23,986 nucleotides of DNA from DASZHA01 sp035938265 (GCA_035938265.1 DASZHA010000032.1:1-23986); one strand, 5' to 3'; counted from the stretch's first letter, positions 6,927 to 14,505 are shown. The notes: a model not told the origin generated them from the letters alone. Translations and numbers: made by a program.

Positions 6927-7319
6927 CTAGGCCCGGAGCTGCCTGAGCCGCAGCCCGGCGGCGACCAACAGGGCCAGCGCCAGCAGGCTGAGCAGGGGGA
7001 TGTCGGTCTGGGGGTGTCCGCCGAGGTCGCGATCGATGACGTGGCTGATGACGTGGACCGTGGCGGCGATGCCACCGGCGGTGAGGCTCACGAGCAGGGC
7101 ATCGCTCCACGCCAGGGCCAGGAACAGCGCCATGCCCAGCCCCAGCTGGAACGCGCCGACGTCGTGGATGAAGTGCTGGTTGTACGGCGGGAAGACCGCC
7201 AGCCGGGCGAAGAACGACTGCGGGTCGAGGAGGGCCCAGAAGCCGATGCCGAGGTTGAAGAGGCCCACGACCACCGCAACCACGCGCGTGACTAACGTGG
7301 CCGGCTTCCCACCCCTCAA
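6927..7319 (-). CDS. Small integral membrane protein, unknown function
   Basis: A 130-residue protein with about four membrane helices: roughly 10-30 (VTRVVAVVVGLFNLGIGFWAL), 50-70 (VGAFQLGLGMALFLALAW), 73-93 (ALLVSLTAGGIAATVHVISHV) and 105-123. A conserved-looking loop NQHFIHDVGAF and several His (49, 52, 89, 93, 102) are of note. Small membrane proteins of this general kind occur in many Actinomycetota; I cannot name a family with confidence. The start is TTG at 7319, chosen because GGAGG is 7 nt upstream on the minus strand. It lies 28 bp downstream of the MMPL exporter gene, so it is probably the third gene of the tetR-mmpL operon. Confidence 0.68.
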   Translation of the reverse strand: MRGGKPATLVTRVVAVVVGLFNLGIGFWALLDPQSFFARLAVFPPYNQHFIHDVGAFQLGLGMALFLALAWSDALLVSLTAGGIAATVHVISHVIDRDLGGHPQTDIPLLSLLALALLVAAGLRLRQLRA

Positions 7320-7347
7320 CGTTTCGCCTCCGTCGTCAAGCCAGGAC

Positions 7348-10300
7348 CTACTTCGCCGGCTGCATCCGGGGCCGGCCGCCGCCCTTGGCGGAGCCGCCGG
7401 TGGCTTCCAGGGCTTCGACCCGGGCCCGGCTCATGCCGAAGTGCGGCCACCAATTCCATTTGCCCAGGAGCACCGCCACCGCGGGGACCACGAAGCTGCG
7501 CACCACAAAGGTGTCGAGGAGCAGCCCGAAGGTGATGGCGAAGCCGGTTTCGGCGATGTTGAGGACCGGCGACGTGACCATCGCCGCGAACGTGACGGCG
7601 AAGATGATCCCGGCCGAGGTGATGATCGCGCCGGTCCGCCGAATGGCGCGGCCGATGCCCTCCTTGGGATCCGCGAGCACCTCCTCGCGGACGCGCGACA
7701 TCAGGAATATGTTGTAGTCGGCGCCCACCGCCACTAGCATGACGAAGGCGAAGATGGGCACCGTCCAGTCAATCGCCCCCTTGTGCAGGATGTACTGCCA
7801 GACCACGGTGGTGAAGCCCATGGCGGCGGCGTATGAGACCAGCACCGACGCGAGCAGGTAGACCGGTGCCACCAGGCTGCGAAGCAGCAGGACCAGGACC
7901 AGGAGCACGCCGACGAGCACGGCAATGGCCACCACCTGGAAGTCGCGGGTGAAGAGGGTGCGGAGGTTGTCGTTCTGGGGCGCGAACCCGGCGGCGAGGA
8001 CGTGGGCGTTGGCCAGACGGGTCCCGGACAGGGTGGTCGAGGCGGCGGACTTCTCCTTCTGCACCCGGTCCATCGCAGCTGTGCTGAAGGGGTCGTCCTT
8101 GCCCAGCACCACGATCCGGGCGGTGGTGCCGTCGTTGGAGATGAAGTAGTAACGCGCCAGCGCCAGCTGCGGGTTGTTGAGCTGGTCGGGCGGGATGAAG
8201 AAGGTGTCGCTGCCATTGGCGGCGACGGAGTTGAGATAGTCGGCGGCCTGGCCCAGGCCGCTCTTGAGCTGTTCGGTCCCTGAGGCGATCTGGCCGACGC
8301 CGCCGCTGACCTGGCTGGCGCCGCCGCTCACCTGGCTGGCGCCACCGGCCAGCTGGCCCAGCTTGTCCTTGAATGTCTGCTCACCCGCCTCCAGCTGCTG
8401 CACTCCCGCCTGCGCCTGGACCAGGCCGGTGTGGAGCTGGCCGAGGCCGTCGGCAAGGCTGCCGTTGCCGGTGGCGATCTTGTCGGCGCCGGCCTTCATG
8501 CCTCGCAGGCCCGGCAGCAGCTGGTTGGTCTCGGCGTCGTACACCCCCTGGACGTGAGCTTTGGCCGTGGCGCAGTTGACGCTGATGGCGCAGGTGGGGT
8601 CGGTGTTGAGCAGGACCAGGGCGGTGTTCAAGTGTTCCGTCGCCAGCTGCACGCCGCCAATTGACGCGTCCAGCCCGGCCGAGAGCTGCTTGGCGCCGTC
8701 GCGAAGCTGGGCCGAGCCGGCCTGCGCCGACGCCGAGCCTGACACCGCCTGGCCCAACCCGGCGTTCTCCTGTTGCAGGCCGGCGATGAAGGGGTCCACG
8801 CTGTTGTGCGCCTGCTGGGCGCCGCCGGCGACCTGGCCGGCGCCGTTGGCCACCTGGCCGCTGCCGTCTTTGAGCTGCTGGACGCCGCCGCTACCCGCCT
8901 GCAGCTGGTCGCGCGCCTGCTGCAGGCCCTGGCCCACCTGGCCGGCCTGGTAGGGGATCGAGGCCTGAGGGATGCGGTCGCCACCCGGCTGGGTAAAGCT
9001 GCGCACCGACGTGACGCCGGGGACCCTGGTCTCGGACTTGGTGACGCTGTCGAGGAGGGCCAGGTCCTGGGGGTTGCGGAGGTCGTGGTCGGACTGGACC
9101 AGGATGTAGTCGGGCAGGATCTCGCCGGCCGTGTAGTGACGGTCGAGGGTGTAGAGCCCCTGGATGCTTTCGTTCCCCTGCGGCTGGGGCGTGCGCTCGT
9201 CGTAGGTCAGCTTCATCAGCGGGTAGAGCCCGGCCAGCGCCAGCAGAGGGATAAGGGCCATCACCAGCACCCGGCGGGGCCGCGACACGATCAGCCGGGA
9301 GGCGCCACTCCAGAAGCGGCTGCTCTTCTCGTTCTCGATCTTCTGGGGCCAGAAGAAGCGCTTGCCACCGACCGCGATCAGCGCCGGCGTCAGGGTCAGG
9401 CCCGCCACCAGGGTGATCGCCACTGAAACCGCGATCGCCGGCCCGGTGGTGTTGAAGAGCGACACGTTGGCCTGGGTCATGGCCAGGCCGCCGATGACCA
9501 CGGTGGCGGCGGCGGTGGCTATCGCCTCACCGACGCGCCGGGTCGCGGTCCTAAGGGCTTTGGGCTTGTCCTCCCCGCGCGACATCTGCTCTTTGAAGCG
9601 GCTGATCAGGAAGATGCAATAGTCGGTGCCGGCGCCGAAGACGATGGCCAGTAAGAACGTCTCGGTGAACGACGCCACCTTGATGTAGTGGAGCCCGAGG
9701 AGGGCGACGATGGGCCGAACGACCAGGATTGCCAGCACGATCGTGGTCAGCGGGATCAGCGGCGTAACCGGGGAGCGGTAGATCACCAGCAGGATCACGA
9801 TCAGCAGGATCAACGTGATGACGGTGGTCTGGCTGACGCTCGACTCGATGCTCTTCTGGAAGTCGGCGATGATCGCGGTGTCGCCGGTGACGTAGGTAGT
9901 CAGGTCGGCGGGGCGATCCTGCTTGACCAGGTCGCGGAGGAAGAACGCGTCGCCGTCGGCGCTGGGGGTGCCCACCGCGGCCTTGAGCCCTACCGGGATG
10001 TAGAGCGCATTGCCGTCCTTGCTCTCAACCGCCGATTTGAACTCGGGGTGGGAAATGTAGTCCTGGACAAAGGCGACCCGGTCGGGATGCTGGTTGAGGC
10101 GGCCCACCACCTTGGCGTAGTAGTCCCTGTCCAACTGGGAGAGGCCGTTCTTGTTCTCCAGGACGAGGATGGCGTAGCCCCCGGCGTCGGAGCCGGCGAA
10201 CTTCTCGCCCATGACCTTGTAGGCCTGCATGACGTCGGCGTTGGCAGGCAGGAACGGCGTGGCGTCGCGCTTGACGACCTCCTCGAGCTGGGGGATGAAG

Positions 10301-10389
10301 ACGTTGAGCAGCACGGCGGCCACCACCCAGGCCCCGATGATCGGGTACCGGTAGCGGGTGGCGAACTCGCCGAGCTTGCGGAAGACCAT
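7348..10389 (-). CDS. MMPL/RND-family exporter with long repeat-rich outer domain
   Basis: A 1013-residue transporter of the MmpL/RND type. The first TM helix is at 15-33, TM2-6 at about 188-340, and the second TM bundle at about 818-975. The proton-relay motifs appear twice, as GTDYCIF (254-260) and GADYNIF (889-895), with Asp-Tyr pairs as in MmpL3. The second outer domain (about 400-815) holds a very long Gly/Gln heptad-like region, 480-580 and 630-720, made of units such as GGVQQLKDGSGQV and GASQVSG, like the coiled segments of YhgE/Pip-type proteins. One Cys pair (600, 606) sits between the two repeat blocks. Such exporters move lipids, glycolipids or hydrophobic drugs out across the membrane. 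Its ATG shares one base with the TGA of the upstream TetR gene, so translation is coupled. Confidence 0.95.
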   Translation of the reverse strand: MVFRKLGEFATRYRYPIIGAWVVAAVLLNVFIPQLEEVVKRDATPFLPANADVMQAYKVMGEKFAGSDAGGYAILVLENKNGLSQLDRDYYAKVVGRLNQHPDRVAFVQDYISHPEFKSAVESKDGNALYIPVGLKAAVGTPSADGDAFFLRDLVKQDRPADLTTYVTGDTAIIADFQKSIESSVSQTTVITLILLIVILLVIYRSPVTPLIPLTTIVLAILVVRPIVALLGLHYIKVASFTETFLLAIVFGAGTDYCIFLISRFKEQMSRGEDKPKALRTATRRVGEAIATAAATVVIGGLAMTQANVSLFNTTGPAIAVSVAITLVAGLTLTPALIAVGGKRFFWPQKIENEKSSRFWSGASRLIVSRPRRVLVMALIPLLALAGLYPLMKLTYDERTPQPQGNESIQGLYTLDRHYTAGEILPDYILVQSDHDLRNPQDLALLDSVTKSETRVPGVTSVRSFTQPGGDRIPQASIPYQAGQVGQGLQQARDQLQAGSGGVQQLKDGSGQVANGAGQVAGGAQQAHNSVDPFIAGLQQENAGLGQAVSGSASAQAGSAQLRDGAKQLSAGLDASIGGVQLATEHLNTALVLLNTDPTCAISVNCATAKAHVQGVYDAETNQLLPGLRGMKAGADKIATGNGSLADGLGQLHTGLVQAQAGVQQLEAGEQTFKDKLGQLAGGASQVSGGASQVSGGVGQIASGTEQLKSGLGQAADYLNSVAANGSDTFFIPPDQLNNPQLALARYYFISNDGTTARIVVLGKDDPFSTAAMDRVQKEKSAASTTLSGTRLANAHVLAAGFAPQNDNLRTLFTRDFQVVAIAVLVGVLLVLVLLLRSLVAPVYLLASVLVSYAAAMGFTTVVWQYILHKGAIDWTVPIFAFVMLVAVGADYNIFLMSRVREEVLADPKEGIGRAIRRTGAIITSAGIIFAVTFAAMVTSPVLNIAETGFAITFGLLLDTFVVRSFVVPAVAVLLGKWNWWPHFGMSRARVEALEATGGSAKGGGRPRMQPAK
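8300..8346 (-). repeat. 21-bp tandem repeat inside MMPL gene
   Basis: The DNA coding GGASQVS is repeated in tandem (about two and a quarter units of 21 bp), followed by the diverged GGVGQIA. It belongs to the larger heptad array of the outer domain (residues 682-707) and shows that the array grew by unit duplication. Confidence 0.65.
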
Positions 10390-11141
10390 CAGCTGGGCTC
10401 GGTCTCCGGGTCGATCGCTCCGGCCTGGGCCTGGCCGAACGGTGACGGCGTAGCTGGTGTGTCGGCCGAGTTCAGGATGTCCTCGAAGACCTCAAGCGGA
10501 GGCGTCTCTCCCGCCCACGCGTAGCTGGCGGCGGCGCTGCTCGCCCATAGGAAACCGAGACCTCGGAAGAGCCGGTCCTTGCCAAACTCGGGTTCCAGCA
10601 CGTTGCGCAGCAGGACTCCATCGATGGTCGCCAGCAGGATGGCGGCGAACTCCTCTTCCGGGATGGGGGGCGCCAGCGGCAGGTCTTCGGACAGCCGGTG
10701 CACCATCGCGGTCGTCTCCGCGGTGAGGTCGCGGTACAGCTCGGCGACCTCCTTGCGCAGCCGCTCATTGGTGAAGCTGAGGCTGATCAGGTCAAAGAAC
10801 AGGCGGCAGGAGTCGGATTGCGTCGCGTACTCGTCGCGGATCACCCTGAGGCTGGTCCACATCTGGGTCAGGGGATCGCCACTGACCTCTGCCATCCCGG
10901 CCTTGATGTTGGTCAGCATCTGGTCGTTGAGGTTGCGGACCACGGCAACCAGGAGGTCCTCCTTGGTGCCGAAGTAGTAGTGGATCAGACCCTGGGCCAC
11001 GCCGGCCTCGGCGGCGATGTCCTTCATCGAGGTATTGCCGTAACCCTGGCGGCTCATGGCCGTGCTGGCGGCTTCGATGATATGGCGGGCGCGCTCCTGG
11101 GCGGCGGGGCTCTGTACGGTGGCGGGGAGGGCGACGTTCAA
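10389..11141 (-). CDS. TetR/AcrR-family transcriptional regulator
   Basis: A 250-residue TetR-type repressor. The N-terminal helix-turn-helix runs from about residue 15 to 65 and includes HIIEAASTAMSRQGYGNTSMKDIAAEAGVAQGLIHYYFGTKEDLL; the recognition helix is around GVAQGLIHYYF (47-57). The remaining ~180 residues form the ligand-binding and dimer domain, ending in a Pro/Gln-rich tail. The start is TTG at 11141 with AGGGG upstream and 8-9 nt spacing. The stop overlaps the MMPL start by one base. Two matching operator-like sites lie 19-56 bp upstream. The layout is the usual one for an autoregulated repressor that also controls its exporter; the inducer is probably a hydrophobic molecule carried by that exporter (inference). 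Confidence 0.93.
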   Translation of the reverse strand: MNVALPATVQSPAAQERARHIIEAASTAMSRQGYGNTSMKDIAAEAGVAQGLIHYYFGTKEDLLVAVVRNLNDQMLTNIKAGMAEVSGDPLTQMWTSLRVIRDEYATQSDSCRLFFDLISLSFTNERLRKEVAELYRDLTAETTAMVHRLSEDLPLAPPIPEEEFAAILLATIDGVLLRNVLEPEFGKDRLFRGLGFLWASSAAASYAWAGETPPLEVFEDILNSADTPATPSPFGQAQAGAIDPETEPS

Positions 11142-11159
11142 CTTAGAAACCCCTGCTAG

Positions 11160-11175
11160 TTGATCGATCAGTCAA
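11160..11175. promoter_or_regulatory. TetR operator candidate, site 1
   Basis: TTGATCGATCAGTCAA, of the form TTGA-N8-TCAA, lies 18 bp upstream of the tetR start codon. It matches site 2 at 13 of 16 positions. Its place next to an autoregulated tetR-mmpL operon makes it a likely binding site of that regulator. Confidence 0.7.
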
Positions 11176-11181
11176 CATTAT

Positions 11182-11197
11182 TTGATCATTCAATCAA
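11182..11197. promoter_or_regulatory. TetR operator candidate, site 2
   Basis: TTGATCATTCAATCAA has outer arms TTGAT and ATCAA and the same TTGA-N8-TCAA plan as site 1. The two centres are 22 bp apart, close to two helical turns, so two dimers could bind on one face of the DNA. The intervening sequence is AT-rich and probably contains the tetR promoter. Confidence 0.7.
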
Positions 11198-11395
11198 GGT
11201 CGTAAACGGATGTCAAGGCCACGGTCCCCACTGGCACAACCTACCGTGGCAAAGCTCCTAGCCCATAGGCAAAAGGACACATTCGACGGAGGCGGAGATT
11301 GAGAGTCGCCAGGCGCGCTTGACAGCAACCGGCGCTGGTGCCAGCCTTCCCCGCTGGAGCGGCGCTTGGCCGCCGAGGTTCGCAGGAGGAGTGCA
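11198..11395. other. Intergenic region between tetR and SnoaL-like gene
   Basis: About 200 bp without a gene. It holds the distal flank of the tetR operators, a TTGACA at 11319-11324 with no acceptable -10 at normal spacing, a small GCTGG-TG-CCAGC inverted repeat near 11334-11345, and the AGGAGG site (11384-11389) of the next gene. A promoter for that gene must lie here or be shared with the divergent operon. Confidence 0.5.
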
Positions 11396-11794
11396 ATGGG
11401 AGCAGCAGAGAACGCGGAGGCGGCCAGGCGTGGCTACAAGGCCTTCCAGGAGAACGACGTCGAGACCCTGCAGCAGGTGCTGGCGCCAGACGTCAAGTGG
11501 CACGGCACCGGCCGGAACCAGGCGTCAGGTGACTACGACGGGCTCGACGCCACCCTGGGGAGCTTCCTGAACCTGGCCCAGCTGACCAGCGGCACGTTCA
11601 GCGTCGAGGTCCACGACGTTCTGGCCAGCGACGACCACGCGGTGGTGCTGGCCGTCTCCAGGGGCGAGCGCAATGGCAAGACCCTGGAGTCGAACTACTG
11701 CAACATCTTCCACTTCAACGACAGCGGCCAGGTCACCGAGTCCTGGGTCGTGCCCGTAGACCCCTACGCGGGGGACGACTTCTTCGCCGACTGA
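11396..11794 (+). CDS. SnoaL/NTF2-like protein
   Basis: A 132-residue alpha+beta-barrel protein of the SnoaL/ketosteroid-isomerase-like superfamily. The opening helix NAEAARRGYKAFQENDVETLQQVLAPDVKWHGTG is typical, and the barrel strands are FSVEVHDVLASDDHAVVLAVSRGER and NYCNIFHFNDSGQVTESWVVPVDP. In this superfamily members isomerise, dehydrate or just bind small hydrophobic compounds; the residues alone do not decide which. ATG at 11396 was chosen over an upstream in-frame codon because AGGAGG (11384-11389) sits 6 nt before it. It stands between the tetR operators and a convergent transporter gene and may be read as a single gene. It might respond to the same ligands as the exporter, but nothing shows this. 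Confidence 0.85.
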   Translation: MGAAENAEAARRGYKAFQENDVETLQQVLAPDVKWHGTGRNQASGDYDGLDATLGSFLNLAQLTSGTFSVEVHDVLASDDHAVVLAVSRGERNGKTLESNYCNIFHFNDSGQVTESWVVPVDPYAGDDFFAD

Positions 11795-11802
11795 GCCGCC
11801 GG

Positions 11803-12723
11803 TCAGGTGACTATGGGCACCTCCGCGGTGGCCTCCGCCGGCGGGCTGGTCAACGTCACCCCCACGGAGGCGCCGACGACGAGAGCGAAGCCGGCGGCCT
11901 CGAGGGGATGGACAGCCTGGCTCAGCACGATCGCGCCGACCAGGGCGCCCATCAGCGGGTGGAGGCTGAGCAGGACACCGAACACATATGACGGGATCCG
12001 CTTCATCGCCAGCAGCTCGACGCTGTATGGCACCGCCGAGCTGAGGATGCCGACCAGGATCCCCATCAGGAGGACCACCGGGTTGGTCAGGGTGCCGCCG
12101 CCCTGCCACAGCGCCGGCGCGGTCAGCAGGATTGCGGCCACCACCATCGCCATCGCCAGGGTGTCCGCCTGCCGCCCACCGGTCGCCACCCGCCGCCCCA
12201 CCAGGACGTAGAACGCCCAGCAGGCGCCGGCCGCCAGCACCCAGGCCAGGCCCACATAGTTGAGGTGGTCGGGGCCCGGCTTGCTGATGGCGATGACCCC
12301 CGCCGCCGCCATCGCCACCCACATCAGGTCACGCCGGCGCGGCGAGAGGATGCCGGCGATCACGATCGGCCCGGTGAACTCCACCGCCACCGCATCGCCC
12401 AGCGGCAACAGGGCGATGCCGTAGTAGAAGGCGGTGTTCATCAGGCCCAGGACAAGGCCCAGCGCCAACGCGTACCCCGGCCTGATGCCCCGCAGCGACC
12501 CTCGCCGCGCCAGCAGCAGCAGCAGTAGCGCCCCAGCGCTGACGACGTTGCGGATCCAGCTGGCGGTCACCGGCGGGGTGAGCAGGAAGAGACGGGTGGC
12601 GTAGGCCGCGCCCAGCTGGGCCGACACCGTGCTCAGCACCACCAGGCTGGCGGCGACCAGCTTGTGTCGCGACGCCCCCGCGGGCAGCGGCAGGGTATGG
12701 GTCTCTGCGGTCTCCCTAGCCAC
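11803..12723 (-). CDS. EamA/DMT-family exporter, RhtA-like
   Basis: A 306-residue inner-membrane transporter with about ten TM helices in two EamA repeats. The stretch IALLPLGDAVAVEFTGPIVIA and the later AWVLAAGACWAFYVLVGRRVA and LSSAVPYSVELLAMKRIPSYVFGVLLSLHPLMGALVGAIVLSQ match the pattern of E. coli RhtA, which exports threonine and homoserine. Amino-acid or amine efflux is therefore the best guess. The start is taken as GTG 12723 (VARETAETHTLPLP), because the frame further upstream is the shadow of the neighbouring LOG-like gene. With this start the two genes overlap by 8 bp and are translationally linked. The N-terminal tail of about 20 residues precedes TM1. The stop converges on the SnoaL-like gene with 8 bp between. 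Confidence 0.88.
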   Translation of the reverse strand: MARETAETHTLPLPAGASRHKLVAASLVVLSTVSAQLGAAYATRLFLLTPPVTASWIRNVVSAGALLLLLLARRGSLRGIRPGYALALGLVLGLMNTAFYYGIALLPLGDAVAVEFTGPIVIAGILSPRRRDLMWVAMAAAGVIAISKPGPDHLNYVGLAWVLAAGACWAFYVLVGRRVATGGRQADTLAMAMVVAAILLTAPALWQGGGTLTNPVVLLMGILVGILSSAVPYSVELLAMKRIPSYVFGVLLSLHPLMGALVGAIVLSQAVHPLEAAGFALVVGASVGVTLTSPPAEATAEVPIVT

Positions 12724-13204
12724 GGGCGGCGGCCAGGGCTCGGTCCACGGCGTCGGCCGCCGTGGGACAAGCCTCCAGCAGCGGCTCGCCGTCGCCGGGC
12801 CTCGACGCCGACCAGGTCTCGAAGCCGAACACCGGCACCCCCAGCTTGCGCGCGATGGCGATCTCGCTGAGGGTGCCGTAACCCCCGCCGATGGCGACCA
12901 CGGCGTCCGCCGAGCGAACCAGGATGACGTTTCGGGCTTCACCCGCCCCGGTGGCGATGCGGACCTGCGCCGGCGCGATGGCCGAGGCCGTGTTCGCCGC
13001 CGGCAGCACGGCGCAGGCCAGTCCGCCGGCGGCGCGGGCGGCCTCGGTCGCCGCCAGCATCACACCGGTCAAGCCGCCGGTCAGCAGGACCGCTCCCGCC
13101 TCCGCGATTCGCCTGCCGGCTTCGGCGGCCACGCCGGTATAGGGCGTGTCGGGGTCACCGTCGCCGCAGACGGCGACCTGCAGGGGTAGGGGATTGGGGG
13201 ACAT
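12716..13204 (-). CDS. LOG/TIGR00725-type nucleotide-binding Rossmann protein
   Basis: A 162-residue Rossmann-like protein of the SLOG/TIGR00725 group. It begins with the strand LQVAVCGDGDPDT, continues with ILLTGG-like AVLLTGGLTGVMLAATEAARAAGG, and shows the signature ADAVVAIGGGYGTLSEIAIARKLGVPVFGFE (about 104-130), the version of PGGxGTxxE found in this group. LOG proteins cleave cytokinin ribotides, but the TIGR00725 branch is distinct and its ligand is unsure (a nucleotide-type ligand is likely). The Glu of LSE, in the position of the catalytic Glu of LOG, is kept. ATG at 13204 lacks a Shine-Dalgarno. It is the first gene of an operon with the RhtA-like exporter, overlapping it by 8 bp. 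Confidence 0.82.
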   Translation of the reverse strand: MSPNPLPLQVAVCGDGDPDTPYTGVAAEAGRRIAEAGAVLLTGGLTGVMLAATEAARAAGGLACAVLPAANTASAIAPAQVRIATGAGEARNVILVRSADAVVAIGGGYGTLSEIAIARKLGVPVFGFETWSASRPGDGEPLLEACPTAADAVDRALAAARG

Positions 13205-13261
13205 GGATCTGGAGCGAGGCTAGCATCGGGGGGTGGAGGCGGCCTGGCGGCCGGGCCACGG

Positions 13262-13290
13262 TGGGCAGGCCTTGAAAGTAGTCCTACAAT
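13262..13290 (+). promoter_or_regulatory. Candidate tRNA-Leu promoter
   Basis: TACAAT (13285-13290) is a good -10 box, with TGGGCA (13262-13267; 4 of 6 to TTGACA) 17 bp upstream. Transcription would start near 13297, about 6 nt before the mature tRNA end. Confidence 0.5.
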
Positions 13291-13302
13291 CCGGCCATTC
13301 GC

Positions 13303-13385
13303 GTCGGCGTGGTGGAACGGTAGACACGCCAGCTTTAGGAGCTGGTCCCCGCGAGGGGGTGGAGGTTCGAGTCCTCTCGCCGACA
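13303..13385 (+). tRNA. tRNA-Leu (anticodon UAG)
   Basis: The acceptor stem pairs GTCGGCG (13303-13309) with CGCCGAC (13378-13384), and the discriminator is A13385, as expected for tRNA-Leu. The anticodon stem CCAGC (13329-13333) pairs with GCTGG (13341-13345) around the loop TTTAGGA, anticodon TAG at 13336-13338, reading CUA and other CUN codons. A long variable arm with a CCCC/GGGG stem (class II tRNA) and the T-arm with GGTTCGAGTCC are clear. The CCA end is not encoded (GCC follows). No neighbouring integrase or duplicated 3' end is seen. Confidence 0.96.
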
Positions 13386-13414
13386 GCCTCAACCAGCCGC
13401 GGCGCCGGCGACGA

Positions 13415-13436
13415 TTTCTGACGCCCTCGTCAGAAA
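13415..13436. promoter_or_regulatory. Perfect 9+9 inverted repeat, operator candidate for R2lox-like gene
   Basis: TTTCTGACG (13415-13423) and its exact reverse complement CGTCAGAAA (13428-13436) flank CCCT. It lies 42 bp upstream of the R2lox-like ATG and 29 bp after the tRNA. No T-run follows, so a protein-binding site (TetR type, TGACG/CGTCA core) is likelier than a terminator for the tRNA, but both uses are possible. A TACTTT at 13443-13448 could be the -10 box, placing the palindrome over the -35 region. Confidence 0.65.
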
Positions 13437-13478
13437 CTGTGGTACTTTGGCCACTGGCGGAAGGTTTCGGAGGTGCCC

Positions 13479-14396
13479 ATGGCAACTACCACCAGCGATG
13501 TCGAGCAGGCCAGCCTGGTTCAGCTCGGCAACACCCATATCGACGAAGTCCTCACCCTGCTCGACCATGGGCTGGAGCGGCTGCCCAGCTACCGCGAGCT
13601 CTACCTCCGGTGGGAGCGCCAGCAGTGGAAGACCCAGGACCTCGACTTCACCCAGGACAGGATCGACAACGAGCGCCAGAAGGCCGAGGGCAACACCCGC
13701 CAGCTGGAGGAGTCGGAGCGGACCTACGCCTCCTTCTGGATCGGCGAGCACCAGGTCACCGTCGACCTGCTGCCCTTTGTGATCGCCGCCCCCGACACCG
13801 AGCAAAAGCTGTTCCTCACCACCCAGGTGGTCGACGAGGCCCGCCACATGGTCTTCTTCGACCGCTTCTACTCCGAGGTCCTGGGGGTCGACGAGCCCAC
13901 CCTCCACGACCGGATCTGGGCGCAGAAGCCCCACGTCTACCGGGCCTACGACGACATCTTCTTTGGCACCCTGGCCAAGCTCGCCGACGACCTCCGCCAG
14001 GAGCCCGACAACTTCGACACCCTGGTCCGCGGCGTGACCGTGTACCACATCATCATCGAGGGCTTCCTGGCCCTCACCGGGCAGCGCTTCACCCTCGACT
14101 ACCTGCGCCGCGAAGACCAGCTACCCGGCTTCCGGGCGGGGTTCACCGCGATCATGCGCGACGAGTCTCGTCACATCACCTTCGGGACCAAGTTCCTGTA
14201 CGACGCCGTGCACCAGGACCCCAAGTGGGTCGGAGTGATCCAGGACCAGCTGAACCAGACGCTGCCGCTGAGCCTGACGTTGCTCGAGGATTCCGATCCC
14301 ACCGTCTCCGGCTACACCCAGGACGAGGTCACGACCTGGGGGATGCGGTCGCTGGAAAAGCGCCTCAAGGTCATCGGCGTCCCCTTCGGCCTGTAG
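13479..14396 (+). CDS. R2-like ligand-binding oxidase (R2lox-type ferritin-fold protein)
   Basis: A 305-residue four-helix-bundle protein of the ribonucleotide-reductase R2 superfamily. Numbered from ATG 13479, all six ligands of the two-metal site can be placed: Glu90 (GEHQVT), Glu120 and His123 (DEARH), Glu194 (IIIEG), Glu229 and His232 (DESRH). Compared from memory with mycobacterial Rv0233 (R2lox), Val93 and Tyr189 fall exactly where R2lox forms its Val-Tyr ether cross-link, with the same E+3 and Y+5 spacing, and YHIIIEGFLALTG matches YNHIVEGMLALTG. R2lox proteins assemble a Mn/Fe site and bind a fatty-acid-like ligand. No nrdE/nrdA subunit is nearby, which also argues against a true R2. 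ATG 13479 has GGAGG 5 nt upstream. A perfect palindrome upstream suggests regulation. Confidence 0.88.
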   Translation: MATTTSDVEQASLVQLGNTHIDEVLTLLDHGLERLPSYRELYLRWERQQWKTQDLDFTQDRIDNERQKAEGNTRQLEESERTYASFWIGEHQVTVDLLPFVIAAPDTEQKLFLTTQVVDEARHMVFFDRFYSEVLGVDEPTLHDRIWAQKPHVYRAYDDIFFGTLAKLADDLRQEPDNFDTLVRGVTVYHIIIEGFLALTGQRFTLDYLRREDQLPGFRAGFTAIMRDESRHITFGTKFLYDAVHQDPKWVGVIQDQLNQTLPLSLTLLEDSDPTVSGYTQDEVTTWGMRSLEKRLKVIGVPFGL

Positions 14397-14404
14397 GCTC
14401 CGAG

Positions 14405-14421
14405 CCGGGCCAAAGGGCCGG
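14405..14421 (+). terminator. Weak terminator candidate after R2lox-like gene
   Basis: CCGGGCC-AAA-GGGCCGG can pair with one central G-G mismatch. A TTTT run comes only 9 nt later (14431-14434). Confidence 0.3.
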
Positions 14422-14442
14422 TACACAACGTTTTACTGAAAC

Positions 14443-14473
14443 TTAACAGTCACAGTGCACTTCTACGTACTCT
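14443..14473 (+). promoter_or_regulatory. Weak promoter candidate for DedA gene
   Basis: TTAACA (14443-14448; 5 of 6 to TTGACA) is followed by TACGTA after 15 bp and TACTCT after 19 bp. Neither spacing is ideal. The stretch is clearly less GC-rich than its surroundings. Confidence 0.3.
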
Positions 14474-14505
14474 GAGGCGTCCGGCGAACATACACTCAGG
14501 TGGCC

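Noticed and set aside
8264..8960. Repeats in this area as intergenic or mobile DNA
   Set aside because: They lie in frame within the MMPL gene and code for the heptad-like outer domain.
11319..11347. TTGACA as promoter of the SnoaL-like gene
   Set aside because: No acceptable -10 box at 16-18 bp (CAGCCT or similar only).
13272..13290. TTGAAA (13272-13277) as -35 of the tRNA promoter
   Set aside because: Only 7 bp separate it from TACAAT; TGGGCA at 17 bp fits better.
13303..13385. tRNA-Leu as an integration site of a mobile element
   Set aside because: No integrase, no duplicated tRNA 3' end and no change in base composition around it.
13473..13478. GTG 13473 as start of the R2lox-like gene
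   Set aside because: It overlaps the GGAGG ribosome site that serves ATG 13479.
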